Assembly (NCBI RefSeq): GCF_000427865.1
Contig: NZ_ATYV01000011.1
Location: 51,865-115,864 of the forward strand
Length of the DNA: 64,000 bases
Reading direction: 5' to 3'
DNA from: Corynebacterium sputi DSM 45148
Lineage (GTDB): Bacteria > Actinomycetota > Actinomycetes > Mycobacteriales > Mycobacteriaceae
Made by a program: the position numbers and the translations under genes. Within the stretch, counting starts at the first letter, position 1. Each line of letters starts with the position of its first letter. This document shows, piece by piece, positions 51,454 to 60,972 of this stretch. The notes below the pieces were generated by a model. The model ran no database searches, was not told the origin of the DNA, and saw only the letters and a list, made by a program, of their open reading frames with translations.

Positions 51454-52074
51454 ATGAGCTACTGGGAGCATCGCAAGCCCGTCCAGAGGATTCGTGCCAT
51501 CGACGAGAACAGCATTGCTCGCGCCGCAGTTGAATTACTGGACGAGGGCGGGCTCCGCGCGCTGACGGTCCGGTCGGTCGCCGGAAAACTCGGCGTAGCT
51601 GCTGCAAGTCTGTACTCCAGGGTGGACTCGATCGATGACCTCTACGACCTTGCGCTCGATGAAGCGTTAGGCAGCGACCAAGCAGTGGCCGCAGCACTGA
51701 CCGAGGAGCAGTTGTCGGGTCTGATGCTCAGTTATTTCCGCCATCTTGAGCGGCATCGCTGGGCGTGCCAAGTGATCGCAATGCGCGCCCCACGAGGCCC
51801 CTCGTATCTCCGATTGTCAGAGCGCATGGTAGTGCTGCTCTCGGAAGCAGGCGCAGCTGACCCACTCGGTGCTGCTTACACTCTGTCGAATTTCGTCATC
51901 GGCAGCGCGACCACCGCATCGATGTCGAACGATGAACGATCCGCACCAGCGAATGCGGAGATAGCCCCCATCTATTCATCCCTGCACCGTGACCACACGG
52001 TGGAACCGGAAGTGATTGTCATAGCGGGGTTGAACGCGCTGCTAATGCAGGTCACCGACAAAGACACATCATGA
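51454..52074 (+). CDS. TetR family regulator
   Basis: The 206-residue protein has an N-terminal helix-turn-helix (SIARAAVELLDEGGLRALTVRSVAGKLGVAAASLYSRVDS in part) and a C-terminal ligand domain of the TetR_C type (ERHRWACQVIAMRAPRGP). The -10 six bases before the ATG predicts a leaderless message, and the operator next to it predicts autoregulation. Confidence 0.88.
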   Translation: MSYWEHRKPVQRIRAIDENSIARAAVELLDEGGLRALTVRSVAGKLGVAAASLYSRVDSIDDLYDLALDEALGSDQAVAAALTEEQLSGLMLSYFRHLERHRWACQVIAMRAPRGPSYLRLSERMVVLLSEAGAADPLGAAYTLSNFVIGSATTASMSNDERSAPANAEIAPIYSSLHRDHTVEPEVIVIAGLNALLMQVTDKDTS

Positions 52075-52095
52075 TTTCCGTGACGGTACAGCCTT

Positions 52096-52118
52096 GCCTG
52101 TCACTGACAGTGGCAGGC
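52096..52118 (+). promoter_or_regulatory. Operator of the XRE-MmyB regulator, autoregulatory site
   Basis: GCCTGTCACTG and CAGTGGCAGGC form a 23-base inverted repeat with one mismatch around a central A. It abuts a -10 (TATGTG) eight bases before the start codon at 52133. A similar sequence lies upstream of the MFS gene. Confidence 0.7.
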
Positions 52119-52132
52119 TATGTGAGATCTGA

Positions 52133-53017
52133 ATGCGGAACAATGGATTGATGGCAACTGCACACTCTGTTGATTCCGAGGGCCCAATTACGGAGCTCGG
52201 AGAATTCTTACGCTGGTGCCGCGACCGGATCACGCCCGCAGCGGCGGGGATCAACAGTTACGGACGTCGCCGGGTACCGGGCCTGCGGCGTGAAGAACTC
52301 GCTCAGCTCGCTGGGGTGTCGGTGACGTACCTGACCCGGCTGGAGCAAGGACAGTCGCAAAACGCGTCGGACGCGATCATCGATGCATTGGCCGGAGCCT
52401 TGCAGCTTGATACGGACGAGCACGCCCATCAGCATGCTTTAGCGCAGGGCGCTCCGGCGCCATGCCCCGTCGAGGCGATGGCTGAAGTAGCGAAACCAGG
52501 TGCGGTGCGTCTGTTGCACTCGATGGGGGACGTTCCCGCTGTGCTTTTCGGAAGATTCAACGACATTCTCGCGTGGAATCGCGCCGGGCACCTCCTGCTC
52601 GCCGGCCACCTTGATTATGAGTCGCCATCGCTGCCGGAGCACCGGCCGAATCAGATCAAACTTCTGTTCCTTGATCGGCATACCCGGGATCTTCACGCAG
52701 ATTGGGAGAGTGAAGCGGCACTTGCCGTGTCCTCCCTGCGCTACATCGCCGCGCAGTTCGCCGATGACCAGCGACTGGCGGAGCTTGTGGGGGAGTTGTC
52801 GGTGAAAAGTCCAGAGTTTGCTCGCCTGTGGGCAGGTCACGACGTGCGGTTGTGCACTAGCGGCACCAAATGGTTCCGTCACCCAGAAGTTGGTGAGATG
52901 ACACTTGGGTACGAGGTGCTACATCTTCCCGAGGGCAATGGTCAGCGGATCCTGCCGCACACCGCGGAGCCCGGCAGCGCCTCAGAATCCGCGCTCCGGT
53001 TGCTCACCGCGAGTTAA
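52133..53017 (+). CDS. XRE family regulator with MmyB-like ligand domain
   Basis: The 294-residue protein has an XRE helix-turn-helix (VPGLRREELAQLAGVSVTYL, TRLEQGQ) and a C-terminal MmyB-like PAS-type domain (RFNDILAWNRAGHLLL, RYIAAQFADDQRLAELVGELS, YEVLHLPEGNGQRI), which binds small hydrophobic ligands in known members. Such regulators often control a neighbouring oxidoreductase or exporter. Here the convergent MFS gene has a matching operator. ATG 52151 is an alternative start. Confidence 0.9.
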   Translation: MRNNGLMATAHSVDSEGPITELGEFLRWCRDRITPAAAGINSYGRRRVPGLRREELAQLAGVSVTYLTRLEQGQSQNASDAIIDALAGALQLDTDEHAHQHALAQGAPAPCPVEAMAEVAKPGAVRLLHSMGDVPAVLFGRFNDILAWNRAGHLLLAGHLDYESPSLPEHRPNQIKLLFLDRHTRDLHADWESEAALAVSSLRYIAAQFADDQRLAELVGELSVKSPEFARLWAGHDVRLCTSGTKWFRHPEVGEMTLGYEVLHLPEGNGQRILPHTAEPGSASESALRLLTAS

Positions 53018-53100
53018 CCGAGCTCTCGCGAGACACGCACGCTTATTAGCGGATCTCCCCGCAATCTAATTCGGACAGTCCACTGCATCGCACAGACGGT

Positions 53101-54318
53101 TCAGTTGTTTCGTCGCGCAGTTAGGCGGGCTGCGATGACCAGAGCAAGGCCGATGAGAGCCAGTCCTGCTCCAACGACTGTTGGACTGCGCAGTCCGAAG
53201 CCGGCGGCGATTGCTGCCCCTGCGAGGCTCACCCCGATGGTGTTGCCCAGATTGAAGGCCGCGATGTTCGTAGCTGACGCAAGCGTTGAAGCACCGGTCG
53301 CGTGCCGCATCACCCGAGCCTGAAGACCAGGCACAGTGGCGAACCCGACTAGACCCAAGACGAATAGACCAATCGCCACGGGGACGGGATGACTGGCAAC
53401 GGCGCCCAGCGTCAGAATCACGACTGGAAGCAATGCTGCCAGAACAAGTACGGCGGTATCGGGGTTCTTGTCGGCGGCCTTGCCACCTAGGATGTTCCCA
53501 GCGAACAGGCCGGCACCAAAGATCACAAGCAACCACGGGACGGCAGCGGCGGAATAGCCGGTGACCTCTCGCAGCATTGGTTCAATGTAGGTGAACACAC
53601 CGAAGACGCCTCCAAATACCAGCGCCGTGGTCAGCAATGATGCCAAAACCTGCGGCCGCGCAAGTGCACGGAACTGCTGGGCGACCGGCAATTGGTCCCC
53701 TTCAGGCTCGGTCCTCGGTACGAGCGTGATGATTCCCGCCAGTGCGACGACACCGAGGGCACTGATGATCCAGAAGACCATCCGCCACCCGAACTGCTGC
53801 CCGATAAGGGCGCCAGCCGGGACCCCGAGCACGTTGGCGATGGTGAGACCGGCGAACAGAGCAGCAACCGCCGAGGCACGCTTCGATGCCGGAACCAGGG
53901 ACGAGGCGAGGACAGCTCCAATACCGAAGTATCCGCCGTGCGCGAGAGCCGCGACGATCCTGCCTGTGAACATCACCTCGTAGTTCGGCGCCCATGCGGA
54001 CAACAGGTTTCCGGCAACGAAGAAAGCTAGCAAGAGTGCCAACGCATATTTGGGAGGACGTCGCATGAGCACCGGAGTGATGAGCAGCGCGCCGGGTACG
54101 ACGGCGAGCGCGTATCCGCCGACGAGATGGCCAGCTTGGGAGATGCTAACTCCCAGGTCAGTAGCGACCCCGGTGAGAAGTCCGGCAATGACGAATTCGG
54201 TCAATCCGATACCGAATCCGCCGACGCTAAGCGCCAGCAGCGCGAATGTGGCTGTGCGACGAGATACAACGGCAGGTGGTTGTTCCGTACGTCGTTCTGC
54301 CTGAGTGATGGTTTCCAT
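53101..54318 (-). CDS. MFS drug/sugar efflux transporter, DHA1 family
   Basis: The 405-residue transporter has twelve membrane segments and the DHA1 motifs: GLTEFVIAGLLTGVATDLGV in helix 1, GRIVAALAHGGYFGIGA with motif B, and GVPAGALIGQQFGWRMVFW (motif C). It resembles AraJ and chloramphenicol exporters. GAGAAGAGAAGAG precedes the ATG. A copy of the XRE-MmyB operator 113-135 bases upstream overlaps its likely promoter. Confidence 0.88.
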   Translation of the reverse strand: METITQAERRTEQPPAVVSRRTATFALLALSVGGFGIGLTEFVIAGLLTGVATDLGVSISQAGHLVGGYALAVVPGALLITPVLMRRPPKYALALLLAFFVAGNLLSAWAPNYEVMFTGRIVAALAHGGYFGIGAVLASSLVPASKRASAVAALFAGLTIANVLGVPAGALIGQQFGWRMVFWIISALGVVALAGIITLVPRTEPEGDQLPVAQQFRALARPQVLASLLTTALVFGGVFGVFTYIEPMLREVTGYSAAAVPWLLVIFGAGLFAGNILGGKAADKNPDTAVLVLAALLPVVILTLGAVASHPVPVAIGLFVLGLVGFATVPGLQARVMRHATGASTLASATNIAAFNLGNTIGVSLAGAAIAAGFGLRSPTVVGAGLALIGLALVIAARLTARRNN

Positions 54319-54430
54319 CGGGCTCTTCTCTTCTCAATCGGTTGTGGTGAGATGAACCGCACCCACAGGTGGCGGGCCGGTCAGGTATTCACCATGTCCG
54401 GGGAAGAAAGGGGTAGCCAGAACCCTGAGT

Positions 54431-54453
54431 TGCCTAGTACTGACAGGGGCAGG
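54431..54453 (-). promoter_or_regulatory. Operator of the XRE-MmyB regulator at the MFS promoter
   Basis: TGCCTAGTACTG and ACAGGGGCAGG match the autoregulatory site of the XRE gene at about 19 of 23 positions, including the central CTGACAG and the outer TGCCT/GGCAGG. Confidence 0.65.
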
Positions 54454-54487
54454 TTACGAGGTGCTCCGAGACCCGTCCGGGCATGAC

Positions 54488-54570
54488 AAAAGCCCGACGT
54501 CCCTGCCCACGGAAATCATCCGCCGGATGTCAGGTCCGGGGATAACCGTGTGTCGGGTCGTCGGGCTTTT
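54488..54570. terminator. Large-loop hairpin between convergent/adjacent genes
   Basis: AAAAGCCCGACG (54488-54499) and CGTCGGGCTTTT (54559-54570) pair perfectly and each strand ends in a T run, so this is a bidirectional terminator. The 59-base loop contains further short stems. It ends the pfpI transcript. Confidence 0.7.
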
Positions 54571-54589
54571 GGGGAATGCGGACCAGAGG

Positions 54590-55138
54590 CTAGGTCGTCT
54601 GCCCCTCGTGCTTGCCTTCGGCGAGCTCCTCTACGAGCTTGGAGTTAAACGCCGGCAGATCGTCCGGGGTCCGGCTGGTAACCAGGCCCTGGTCGACGAC
54701 AACTTCCTCGTCAACCCAGGTCGCTCCGGCATTCTGCAGGTCCGTCTTCAGGCTGCGGAAAGAGGTGACGGTGCGTCCCTCTAGAACATCAGCATCTGTG
54801 AGGATCCAGCCGCCGTGGCAGATGGCAGCGACGGGCTTGTGCTGCTTGAAGAAGTCGCGGGTGAAGGTGACTGCCTTTTCGTCGAGTCGGATGGTGTCAC
54901 CGTTGGTGACGCCACCGGGCAGAACCAGACCGTCATAGTTGGAGGCGTCTGCGTCAGAGGTAACCACCGTGACGGACTCCTTGTGCCCGTTCTTGCCCTC
55001 GATGGAGCCGCTCTCAGTGGAGACAATGTCCACTTCAGCGCCGTTGGAGCGAAGTGCCTCCACCGGGTCGGTCAGTTCGGAATCCTCGAAGCCGTTCGTC
55101 GCGAGAATTGCTACACGCTTACCGTTCAGGTTCGTCAT
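54590..55138 (-). CDS. Type 1 glutamine amidotransferase-like protein, PfpI family
   Basis: The 182-residue protein belongs to the DJ-1/PfpI superfamily: VAILATNGFEDSELTDPVEALRS in part, YDGLVLPGG, and the nucleophile elbow VAAICHGGWIL with Cys and His. Members act as deglycases, chaperones or proteases under stress. The ATG at 55138 follows GAGGAGG. It is divergent from the jet operon. Confidence 0.9.
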   Translation of the reverse strand: MTNLNGKRVAILATNGFEDSELTDPVEALRSNGAEVDIVSTESGSIEGKNGHKESVTVVTSDADASNYDGLVLPGGVTNGDTIRLDEKAVTFTRDFFKQHKPVAAICHGGWILTDADVLEGRTVTSFRSLKTDLQNAGATWVDEEVVVDQGLVTSRTPDDLPAFNSKLVEELAEGKHEGQTT

Positions 55139-55466
55139 TGCGCTTGTTCCTCCTCGATCGTTCTTCTGTGTTCGTTGCCCGTGGTGTTCGGGCGTGACGC
55201 CCAGTAAACGCACGCACTTGGGTGTCGGCAACCACGTCAGCGGCTGTACGGAAATGAGGTTCAGACTTCTCAGGAAGTGTGTGATTTCTCTGGGCCGGTG
55301 AACAGCAACTCGATGCCGTGGAGAGTATTTCTGTGGTGTTTCCCACCGCCCACATTCTGAACGAGTTATCAGGAACTGTTCAGCGCCAGGGTCGGTTGTG
55401 GGGTGGTTGGTGGAGAGGTGGGCGTCGTAAAGCGTGGGGTTTTTCGCCGCTATGGTGGTTCCGGTG
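55139..55466. other. Intergenic region between pfpI and jetA
   Basis: No gene is visible. A -10 (TATGGT, 55451-55456) stands 10 bases before the jetA ATG. CTGAAC and GTTCAG (55357-55383) form a weak spaced inverted repeat. Confidence 0.45.
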
Positions 55467-56954
55467 ATGAATATGCGGGCAGAGGCTTCCTACCGGAGAA
55501 CCGTCGCGGCGTTTAAGAGCCCGACGCTCACGTTGCTGCACGGAAAATTCGCTCCGTTCGTGGTCGCAGCCTTGTCGTCGGTGTTCACCGCGGACCGCCC
55601 AACGGCCCCGGTCACCGATGTACACCTGGAAGTAGGCGACACTGCCCGCGAGCTTCGGCAGGCAGGATACGAGGAGCTCCCGTCGGGTAATGGCCGGGAG
55701 ATCTGCCGCTACTGGGTCCGCGTTGGTTGGCTAGTCCCGCAGATCGAGGACGGCACCGAGGTGTATCGCCTATCGGCGCAGGCAGTGTCCGCATTGGAGA
55801 TCGCCGGCCGCGTCGAAGGCGGGCGCAATAAGGTCTCCGGATCGCGCGTGCGTACCTTGCTCGACTCAGTCGAGACACTGGCTCAGAACACCGAGACCGA
55901 CCCCGCTCGCAGGATCGACGCTCTGACTGCAGAACGCGACGCTCTCAACGAACGCATCGAGGCACTTGAGCGCGGTGAATTGGAACTGCCCGCTGACGAG
56001 GAACTTCTCGAAGAGGCAGAGAACGTGCTGCACCTCTCTCGCGAGCTACCGGCCGACTTCGCGCGGGTCTCCGAGTCGATCAACGCAATGCAGCGTGACG
56101 TGGTCTCCGACCTGCGCCGAGATGTCCGGCCAACTGGCGAGGTGCTCCGGGAGTATCTGCATCGCGGCCAGCACGTGATGAACTCGACGCCCGAGGGCCG
56201 CGCCTTCGCCGGCGCGTTGAAGCTCATTGGCGACCCCGATCAGATCGACGATCTGACCGACCAGCTCTACGCCCTCATGAACCACCCGTTCGCACGCCGG
56301 TTGAGCGTGGGGGAGAGGGTGGAACTGGTGGCCGTCGCAAAGCGGATTGAACAGGGTGTGCAGGAGGTTCTCACTGCGCAGCGACGTGCATCGCACGTCA
56401 TTACTGCGCAGGTCCGCACCCACGATCCGGCGCGCGACAGGGAGATTGACGATTTGCTGCGGCAAGCGATGGCCGGAATGCAGACGCGGATGCAGGCCCC
56501 GCATGAGGGCGACAAGGTCGAGCCAGTACGGCACTTCCCGCGCGCGAACGTGGGGCATCTGCGACAGAGCCTCGATTCTCTGCATGCGCACAGCCGGCCA
56601 GAACCGCTCACCGATGACGGTGACTCCGCTGAATTCATCGACGCTGATACCCGCGCCTGGGGCGGACCGCAGTACGTGGAATTGGAAGAGTACGTCGCAG
56701 GTCTCGGCGCCGGCTTCGATGTCGCCGAGGCATTCGCCTCTGCGTCTGATGCTTTACGACGCCCAGTCGACCTCGTCGGACTCCTCGAAATCGCCAACCG
56801 CAACGGTCTGGTGGAAGGCGAGAAAGTCTCCGTGGTTGAGACGACCCGACCCGACGGCACCACCCGAAGGTTCGCCTTTGGCGAGGTACGCGCTGGAGCG
56901 CCGGAGATTCCGGACGACATAGATGGAACAGCAACCAAAAAGGAGCAGATATGA
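55467..56954 (+). CDS. jetA: Wadjet protein JetA (DUF3375; MksF-like kleisin)
   Basis: The 495-residue protein is the DUF3375 kleisin-type subunit of Wadjet/MksBEF condensins, which bridges the heads of the SMC-like JetC. The start MNMRAEASYRRTVAAFKSPT and LTLLHGKFAPFVVAAL are typical, followed by an N-terminal winged helix (EICRYWVRVGWL) and a coiled-coil middle (ALTAERDALNERIEALERGE). A GTG at 55464 is also possible, as a -10 lies seven bases before it. The stop overlaps jetB. Confidence 0.9.
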   Translation: MNMRAEASYRRTVAAFKSPTLTLLHGKFAPFVVAALSSVFTADRPTAPVTDVHLEVGDTARELRQAGYEELPSGNGREICRYWVRVGWLVPQIEDGTEVYRLSAQAVSALEIAGRVEGGRNKVSGSRVRTLLDSVETLAQNTETDPARRIDALTAERDALNERIEALERGELELPADEELLEEAENVLHLSRELPADFARVSESINAMQRDVVSDLRRDVRPTGEVLREYLHRGQHVMNSTPEGRAFAGALKLIGDPDQIDDLTDQLYALMNHPFARRLSVGERVELVAVAKRIEQGVQEVLTAQRRASHVITAQVRTHDPARDREIDDLLRQAMAGMQTRMQAPHEGDKVEPVRHFPRANVGHLRQSLDSLHAHSRPEPLTDDGDSAEFIDADTRAWGGPQYVELEEYVAGLGAGFDVAEAFASASDALRRPVDLVGLLEIANRNGLVEGEKVSVVETTRPDGTTRRFAFGEVRAGAPEIPDDIDGTATKKEQI

Positions 56955-57637
56955 GTGAGGCATTCGTCGAGCCCGTCGCCATCGAAAACGATGATGCGGG
57001 GTGTTTCCCTGGGGATAGGGGAGTTCTCGATGCGGAGGTCCGCCGCGTACTGGTCCAGCTCCTGCGGCGCCGGTTCCTTGATGCCGAGCGGCACCCAGGG
57101 GACTGGGCGGTGCTGATGGAGCATCAGCAGATCGTGGAGTCGCGGCTGCATGACCTGTTCCTGCACTTGGTGGTGGACACCACCCGTGGCGTTGCCTACA
57201 AACAGCAGGTGACCTCGGACGACGCTGAGGTGCCGGTGCTGCTGCGTGATACGCCGTACAACGACGTCGAGACGCTGGTCCTGCTCTACCTACGTACCGT
57301 CTATCAGCGTGAATCCACCGCCGGGGAGCCCTTCGCCCGCGTGGATGTGGAGGAGGTCGAGCAGAACGTGCTCACCTACTTCCCTGAGACCGAAGGCGAT
57401 ATTGCCGCGCGCCAGGCGAAGGTCCACAAGGCACTGGAGACCCTGCGCCGAGAAGGCATCGTCACCGAGGAATCCCAGGGCCGGTTCCGGATCAGCTCCC
57501 TAGTGGAGATCGTCCTTAGCGCTGACAAACTGCGCGAGCTCACTGACTGGCTGACGCAGCAAAACCGCAGCGCTACTGCGCAGAACAACCCGCTTGACGA
57601 CGCCCTCGTCCACACCTCGGAGGCTGACCACCAGTGA
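56951..57637 (+). CDS. jetB: Wadjet protein JetB (DUF4194; MksE-like)
   Basis: The 228-residue protein is the DUF4194 (KITE-type) partner of the kleisin: VRRVLVQLLRRRFLDAERHP, a central PYNDVETLVLLYLRTVYQRE, and a winged-helix end (LETLRREGIVTEESQGRFRIS). It overlaps jetA by four bases and jetC by four bases, so the three proteins are made together. Confidence 0.9.
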   Translation: MSEAFVEPVAIENDDAGCFPGDRGVLDAEVRRVLVQLLRRRFLDAERHPGDWAVLMEHQQIVESRLHDLFLHLVVDTTRGVAYKQQVTSDDAEVPVLLRDTPYNDVETLVLLYLRTVYQRESTAGEPFARVDVEEVEQNVLTYFPETEGDIAARQAKVHKALETLRREGIVTEESQGRFRISSLVEIVLSADKLRELTDWLTQQNRSATAQNNPLDDALVHTSEADHQ

Positions 57638-60600
57638 CCATGCTCGACACCCTCTTCGGACTTATCCCCGAGGACTCCCGCGGCAACCAATGGCTCGCCG
57701 AAGACCTGCAGCTGATCAACTGGGGCGGCTACGACGGAGCGCACCGCGTGAAGTTCGCGCCGGGCGCCACGCTGCTGTGTGGTGGTTCCGGTTCCGGAAA
57801 ATCCACGTTGATGGACGCGTACATCGCACTGATGATGCCGCATACGACGCCGTTTAATGGCGCGTCGAATGGAGGCGTCGCCGGCCGTCCCCGTGGCGAC
57901 GAGCAGCGCAACATTCTGTCCTACGGTCGCGGCAAGATTGACGAGTCACGGACTGAGAACGGCACCAAAGTGCGCGTCCTGCGCGGCGATGGTCAGGACA
58001 CCTGGACCGCCGTCGCGATGACCTGGGTCGACCACGATGGATCGCGTTTCACTGCCGTGCGTGCCTGGTACATCGGGGCGGCTGCTCGAGTGGCTGATGA
58101 TCTGGTGAAGGTTCGTGGCACGTTTGCCGGAGACTTTGACCTGACCTCGTTGGAGCCTGCCGCCGCGCACCGCCTGCGGGATTCCGCGGTGCGGGAGACG
58201 GGCTTGGAGACCTACCCCACCGATCGGGAGTTCTCCGCGAAACTGCACTCGGTCCTCGGCATCGGTGCTGCCGGATCAGGATCTAAGGCCCTGAACCTGC
58301 TGTCCCGGATCCAAGCAGGCCAGCAGATCACCACTGTCGATGAGCTGTACAAGCGCATGGTCCTGGAGGAGCCAGCGACTTTCGCGACTGCTGACGCCGT
58401 CGTCGAGCACTTCGACGAGCTTGAGGGAACTCGCGAGAAGATGGTCACCGCCCGCAGGCAACTCCGGGCGCTGTCACCGATTAGGGGAATGAAGGAGCGA
58501 ATCGACGAGGCGACTGGACGCCTCGAGCTTCTCGACGAGGTCGGACAATTCTCCGACCCAACCTCAGTGGCCTCGCTGTGGAAGTCCCGCCAGCGTCGGG
58601 AGCTGTTGACACAGGTCCGCGGTGACCTGCAGCAACAGTTCGACGCTGCGGACCACCTAGTGGAAGAACGACAGCGTGCTGCCGCAGCTGCAGAAGAGGA
58701 ACGCGACCGCTTGGAAGATGTCCTCCGGGCCTCCGGCGGCGAGCAGTTGGAAACCGCTGACCGCGAACTCAAGGCCGCCCAGCAAACCCTGACCCAGGTA
58801 CAGCAGCGCCGCGAGCGATTCCTGCAGTCAGTCGGACCGCTGCGAGACGAGGTGGAAGCTGTCACTTCTGATGACTCCTTCGCCGAACTTATTGACCGCG
58901 CACGGGAGGTCCGCGACAACCCCGACGAAAAGACCGTGGTCCGCGACGCCTTCTTCGATGCCAAAAACGCTCGTAACCAGGCCGACCGAAAATTGCGCGA
59001 ACTTGAGAACGAGCACCGACAGCTCTCCTCACGCCACGGCAATATTCCAGCTCCGCTCCACGAAGCGCGGTTGGTGCTAGCGGAGTCGATGGGGGTGGGT
59101 CCGGACAAACTGCCGTTCGTCGGCGAGTTGATCGAGGTCGCTTCCGGATTCGAGGAATGGCGTGAGGCGTTCAACCTCGCCCTTGGTGGTTTCGCCACGA
59201 CCCTGCTAGTCGATTCCGATAATCTCTCGGACTTTCGCGTCGCTGTCGACCAGTTGAGGCTGAACCGACGGCTGCGTTTCGAGGGCGTCGAGACTGGAGT
59301 GCGTGAATCCACTCCTGCTGATGGGGAAACTCTTCCTGGACGCTTGGACTATCGCTCCAGCGAATTCACCGGCTGGCTCCAGGACCGGTTGGAGGACAAC
59401 TTCGGATTCGTATGCGTGGACGACCCCAAGGACTTGGGAAATCACACGTTTGCGCTGACCGTGCGCGGGCAGATGTCCCAGGGAAACCGGGGAGCTCACG
59501 GCGGGCACGGCCGCGACAACGTGCTGGGCTTCTCCAATGACCGCAGGATCGCCGAGCTGGCAGAGGCCATTACAGCTGCGACTGAGCGTCGCGACCGGGC
59601 AGCCGCTGATGAGTCGGCAGCCTCAGAAGGACTCGATGACTTCGAGGCTCGTTTCGCCGCATACGGACACATCGTGGAGATGTCCTGGGGCCAGATCGAC
59701 GTCGACGCCGCCGAGGATGCCTGCCACCGGTGGAGCGAGATCCGCGATGAGATCACGTCCGGCAACCCAGAGATCGCTGGTTTCCGGGAGAAGGTCGCTG
59801 AACTTGGCAGCATTATCACTGGCCACATCGAAGAGATTGGCCGAGCCAAGGGCGAGAAGGAGCGGGCCACCGCGCGCCTAGAGGAGCTCGACGACGAGAT
59901 CGCGGTATCCGCAGACCTGATTGAGGCTGCGGAAAATGCAGATCTCTCGCTTTACGACACCCACCTCACTCACCTCAACTCCCTGATCGGCGAGCCCACC
60001 GGAGATCTGGCTGGATTCGACGCCTCGGTCTCTGCGGCGGCAAAACACATCGCCGAAGATCGACGAAACGCCCATGCTGCGGTGCACGAACAGCGGGAGA
60101 ATTTGCGCCTGACTTTGGAGAACTTCCTGTCCGCATGGCCGAATCCCAATCTGCGAGCTGATCCGGAGACGTCTCTGCGCGACTTCGAGCGTTTCCTCGA
60201 CGACCTGGAGGCAAGCGGTCTGCACGAAATGGAAGATGAGTGGAAGCAGAGTCTGGTCAGCCTCTCTGGCAATGACCTGACGAACCTGGACTCCACCCTC
60301 AGTCGTGCTGTTCGTGAGATTCGCGAGCGCATCGAGCCGATCAACCGGATCATGGCTGACCTGCCGTTCTACGATGACGACCACCGGTTGCAGATCACCC
60401 CGCGCGAAAGCCGGTCCGAGGTCAGGCGTAGGTTCCGCGCTGAACTGCGGGAGGTCCGCGCCCTCATCGAGAACGCTTCGAGTGATGATGAGCGCGAGCA
60501 GGCCTACGAGCGCACAGCAAAGCTGATCAATCGGATCCGCCGGACAGCACCGAACTTCGCAGATCTCATCGATGTGCGCAATCACGTGCGGGTCAGTGCG

Positions 60601-60966
60601 GAAAAGATCGATGCGGTGACCGGCGCGCATGCGGCACTGTACGACCACATTGGTGAGAAGTCGGGTGGCGAATCACAGGAATTGATTGCCTTCATCGTCG
60701 GTGCAGCGCTGCGCTATCAGCTCGGTGACGCCGATGCCGCCCGGCCCCGGTACGCGCCAGTGCTTCTCGACGAGGCCCTCATTAAGGCCGACGCTCACTT
60801 CACCAAACGTGCCATCGGTGCGTGGCGGGGATTGGGATTCCAGCTGGTCATTGGCGCTCCGAACGACAAGTACAGCGCCATCGAACCGCACGTTGACGTG
60901 GAGTACGACATCCTCAAGGACACCCGCGGCCGCTCCTGGGCGAAGCCCAAGGTAGCGGTGGCGTAG
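57634..60966 (+). CDS. jetC: Wadjet protein JetC (MksB-like SMC ATPase)
   Basis: The 1110-residue ATPase has the N-terminal Walker A at residues 50-58 (GGSGSGKST), long coiled coils, a small hinge-like middle (SQGNRGAHGGHGRDN), and a C-terminal signature (GGESQELIAFIVGAA) and Walker B (APVLLDEALIKAD). It extrudes DNA loops in known Wadjet systems, which recognise and cleave small circular DNA with JetD. The GTG start overlaps jetB; an ATG follows two codons later. The next gene is convergent, so no jetD follows. Confidence 0.92.
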   Translation: MTMLDTLFGLIPEDSRGNQWLAEDLQLINWGGYDGAHRVKFAPGATLLCGGSGSGKSTLMDAYIALMMPHTTPFNGASNGGVAGRPRGDEQRNILSYGRGKIDESRTENGTKVRVLRGDGQDTWTAVAMTWVDHDGSRFTAVRAWYIGAAARVADDLVKVRGTFAGDFDLTSLEPAAAHRLRDSAVRETGLETYPTDREFSAKLHSVLGIGAAGSGSKALNLLSRIQAGQQITTVDELYKRMVLEEPATFATADAVVEHFDELEGTREKMVTARRQLRALSPIRGMKERIDEATGRLELLDEVGQFSDPTSVASLWKSRQRRELLTQVRGDLQQQFDAADHLVEERQRAAAAAEEERDRLEDVLRASGGEQLETADRELKAAQQTLTQVQQRRERFLQSVGPLRDEVEAVTSDDSFAELIDRAREVRDNPDEKTVVRDAFFDAKNARNQADRKLRELENEHRQLSSRHGNIPAPLHEARLVLAESMGVGPDKLPFVGELIEVASGFEEWREAFNLALGGFATTLLVDSDNLSDFRVAVDQLRLNRRLRFEGVETGVRESTPADGETLPGRLDYRSSEFTGWLQDRLEDNFGFVCVDDPKDLGNHTFALTVRGQMSQGNRGAHGGHGRDNVLGFSNDRRIAELAEAITAATERRDRAAADESAASEGLDDFEARFAAYGHIVEMSWGQIDVDAAEDACHRWSEIRDEITSGNPEIAGFREKVAELGSIITGHIEEIGRAKGEKERATARLEELDDEIAVSADLIEAAENADLSLYDTHLTHLNSLIGEPTGDLAGFDASVSAAAKHIAEDRRNAHAAVHEQRENLRLTLENFLSAWPNPNLRADPETSLRDFERFLDDLEASGLHEMEDEWKQSLVSLSGNDLTNLDSTLSRAVREIRERIEPINRIMADLPFYDDDHRLQITPRESRSEVRRRFRAELREVRALIENASSDDEREQAYERTAKLINRIRRTAPNFADLIDVRNHVRVSAEKIDAVTGAHAALYDHIGEKSGGESQELIAFIVGAALRYQLGDADAARPRYAPVLLDEALIKADAHFTKRAIGAWRGLGFQLVIGAPNDKYSAIEPHVDVEYDILKDTRGRSWAKPKVAVA

Positions 60967-60972
60967 CCGGAG

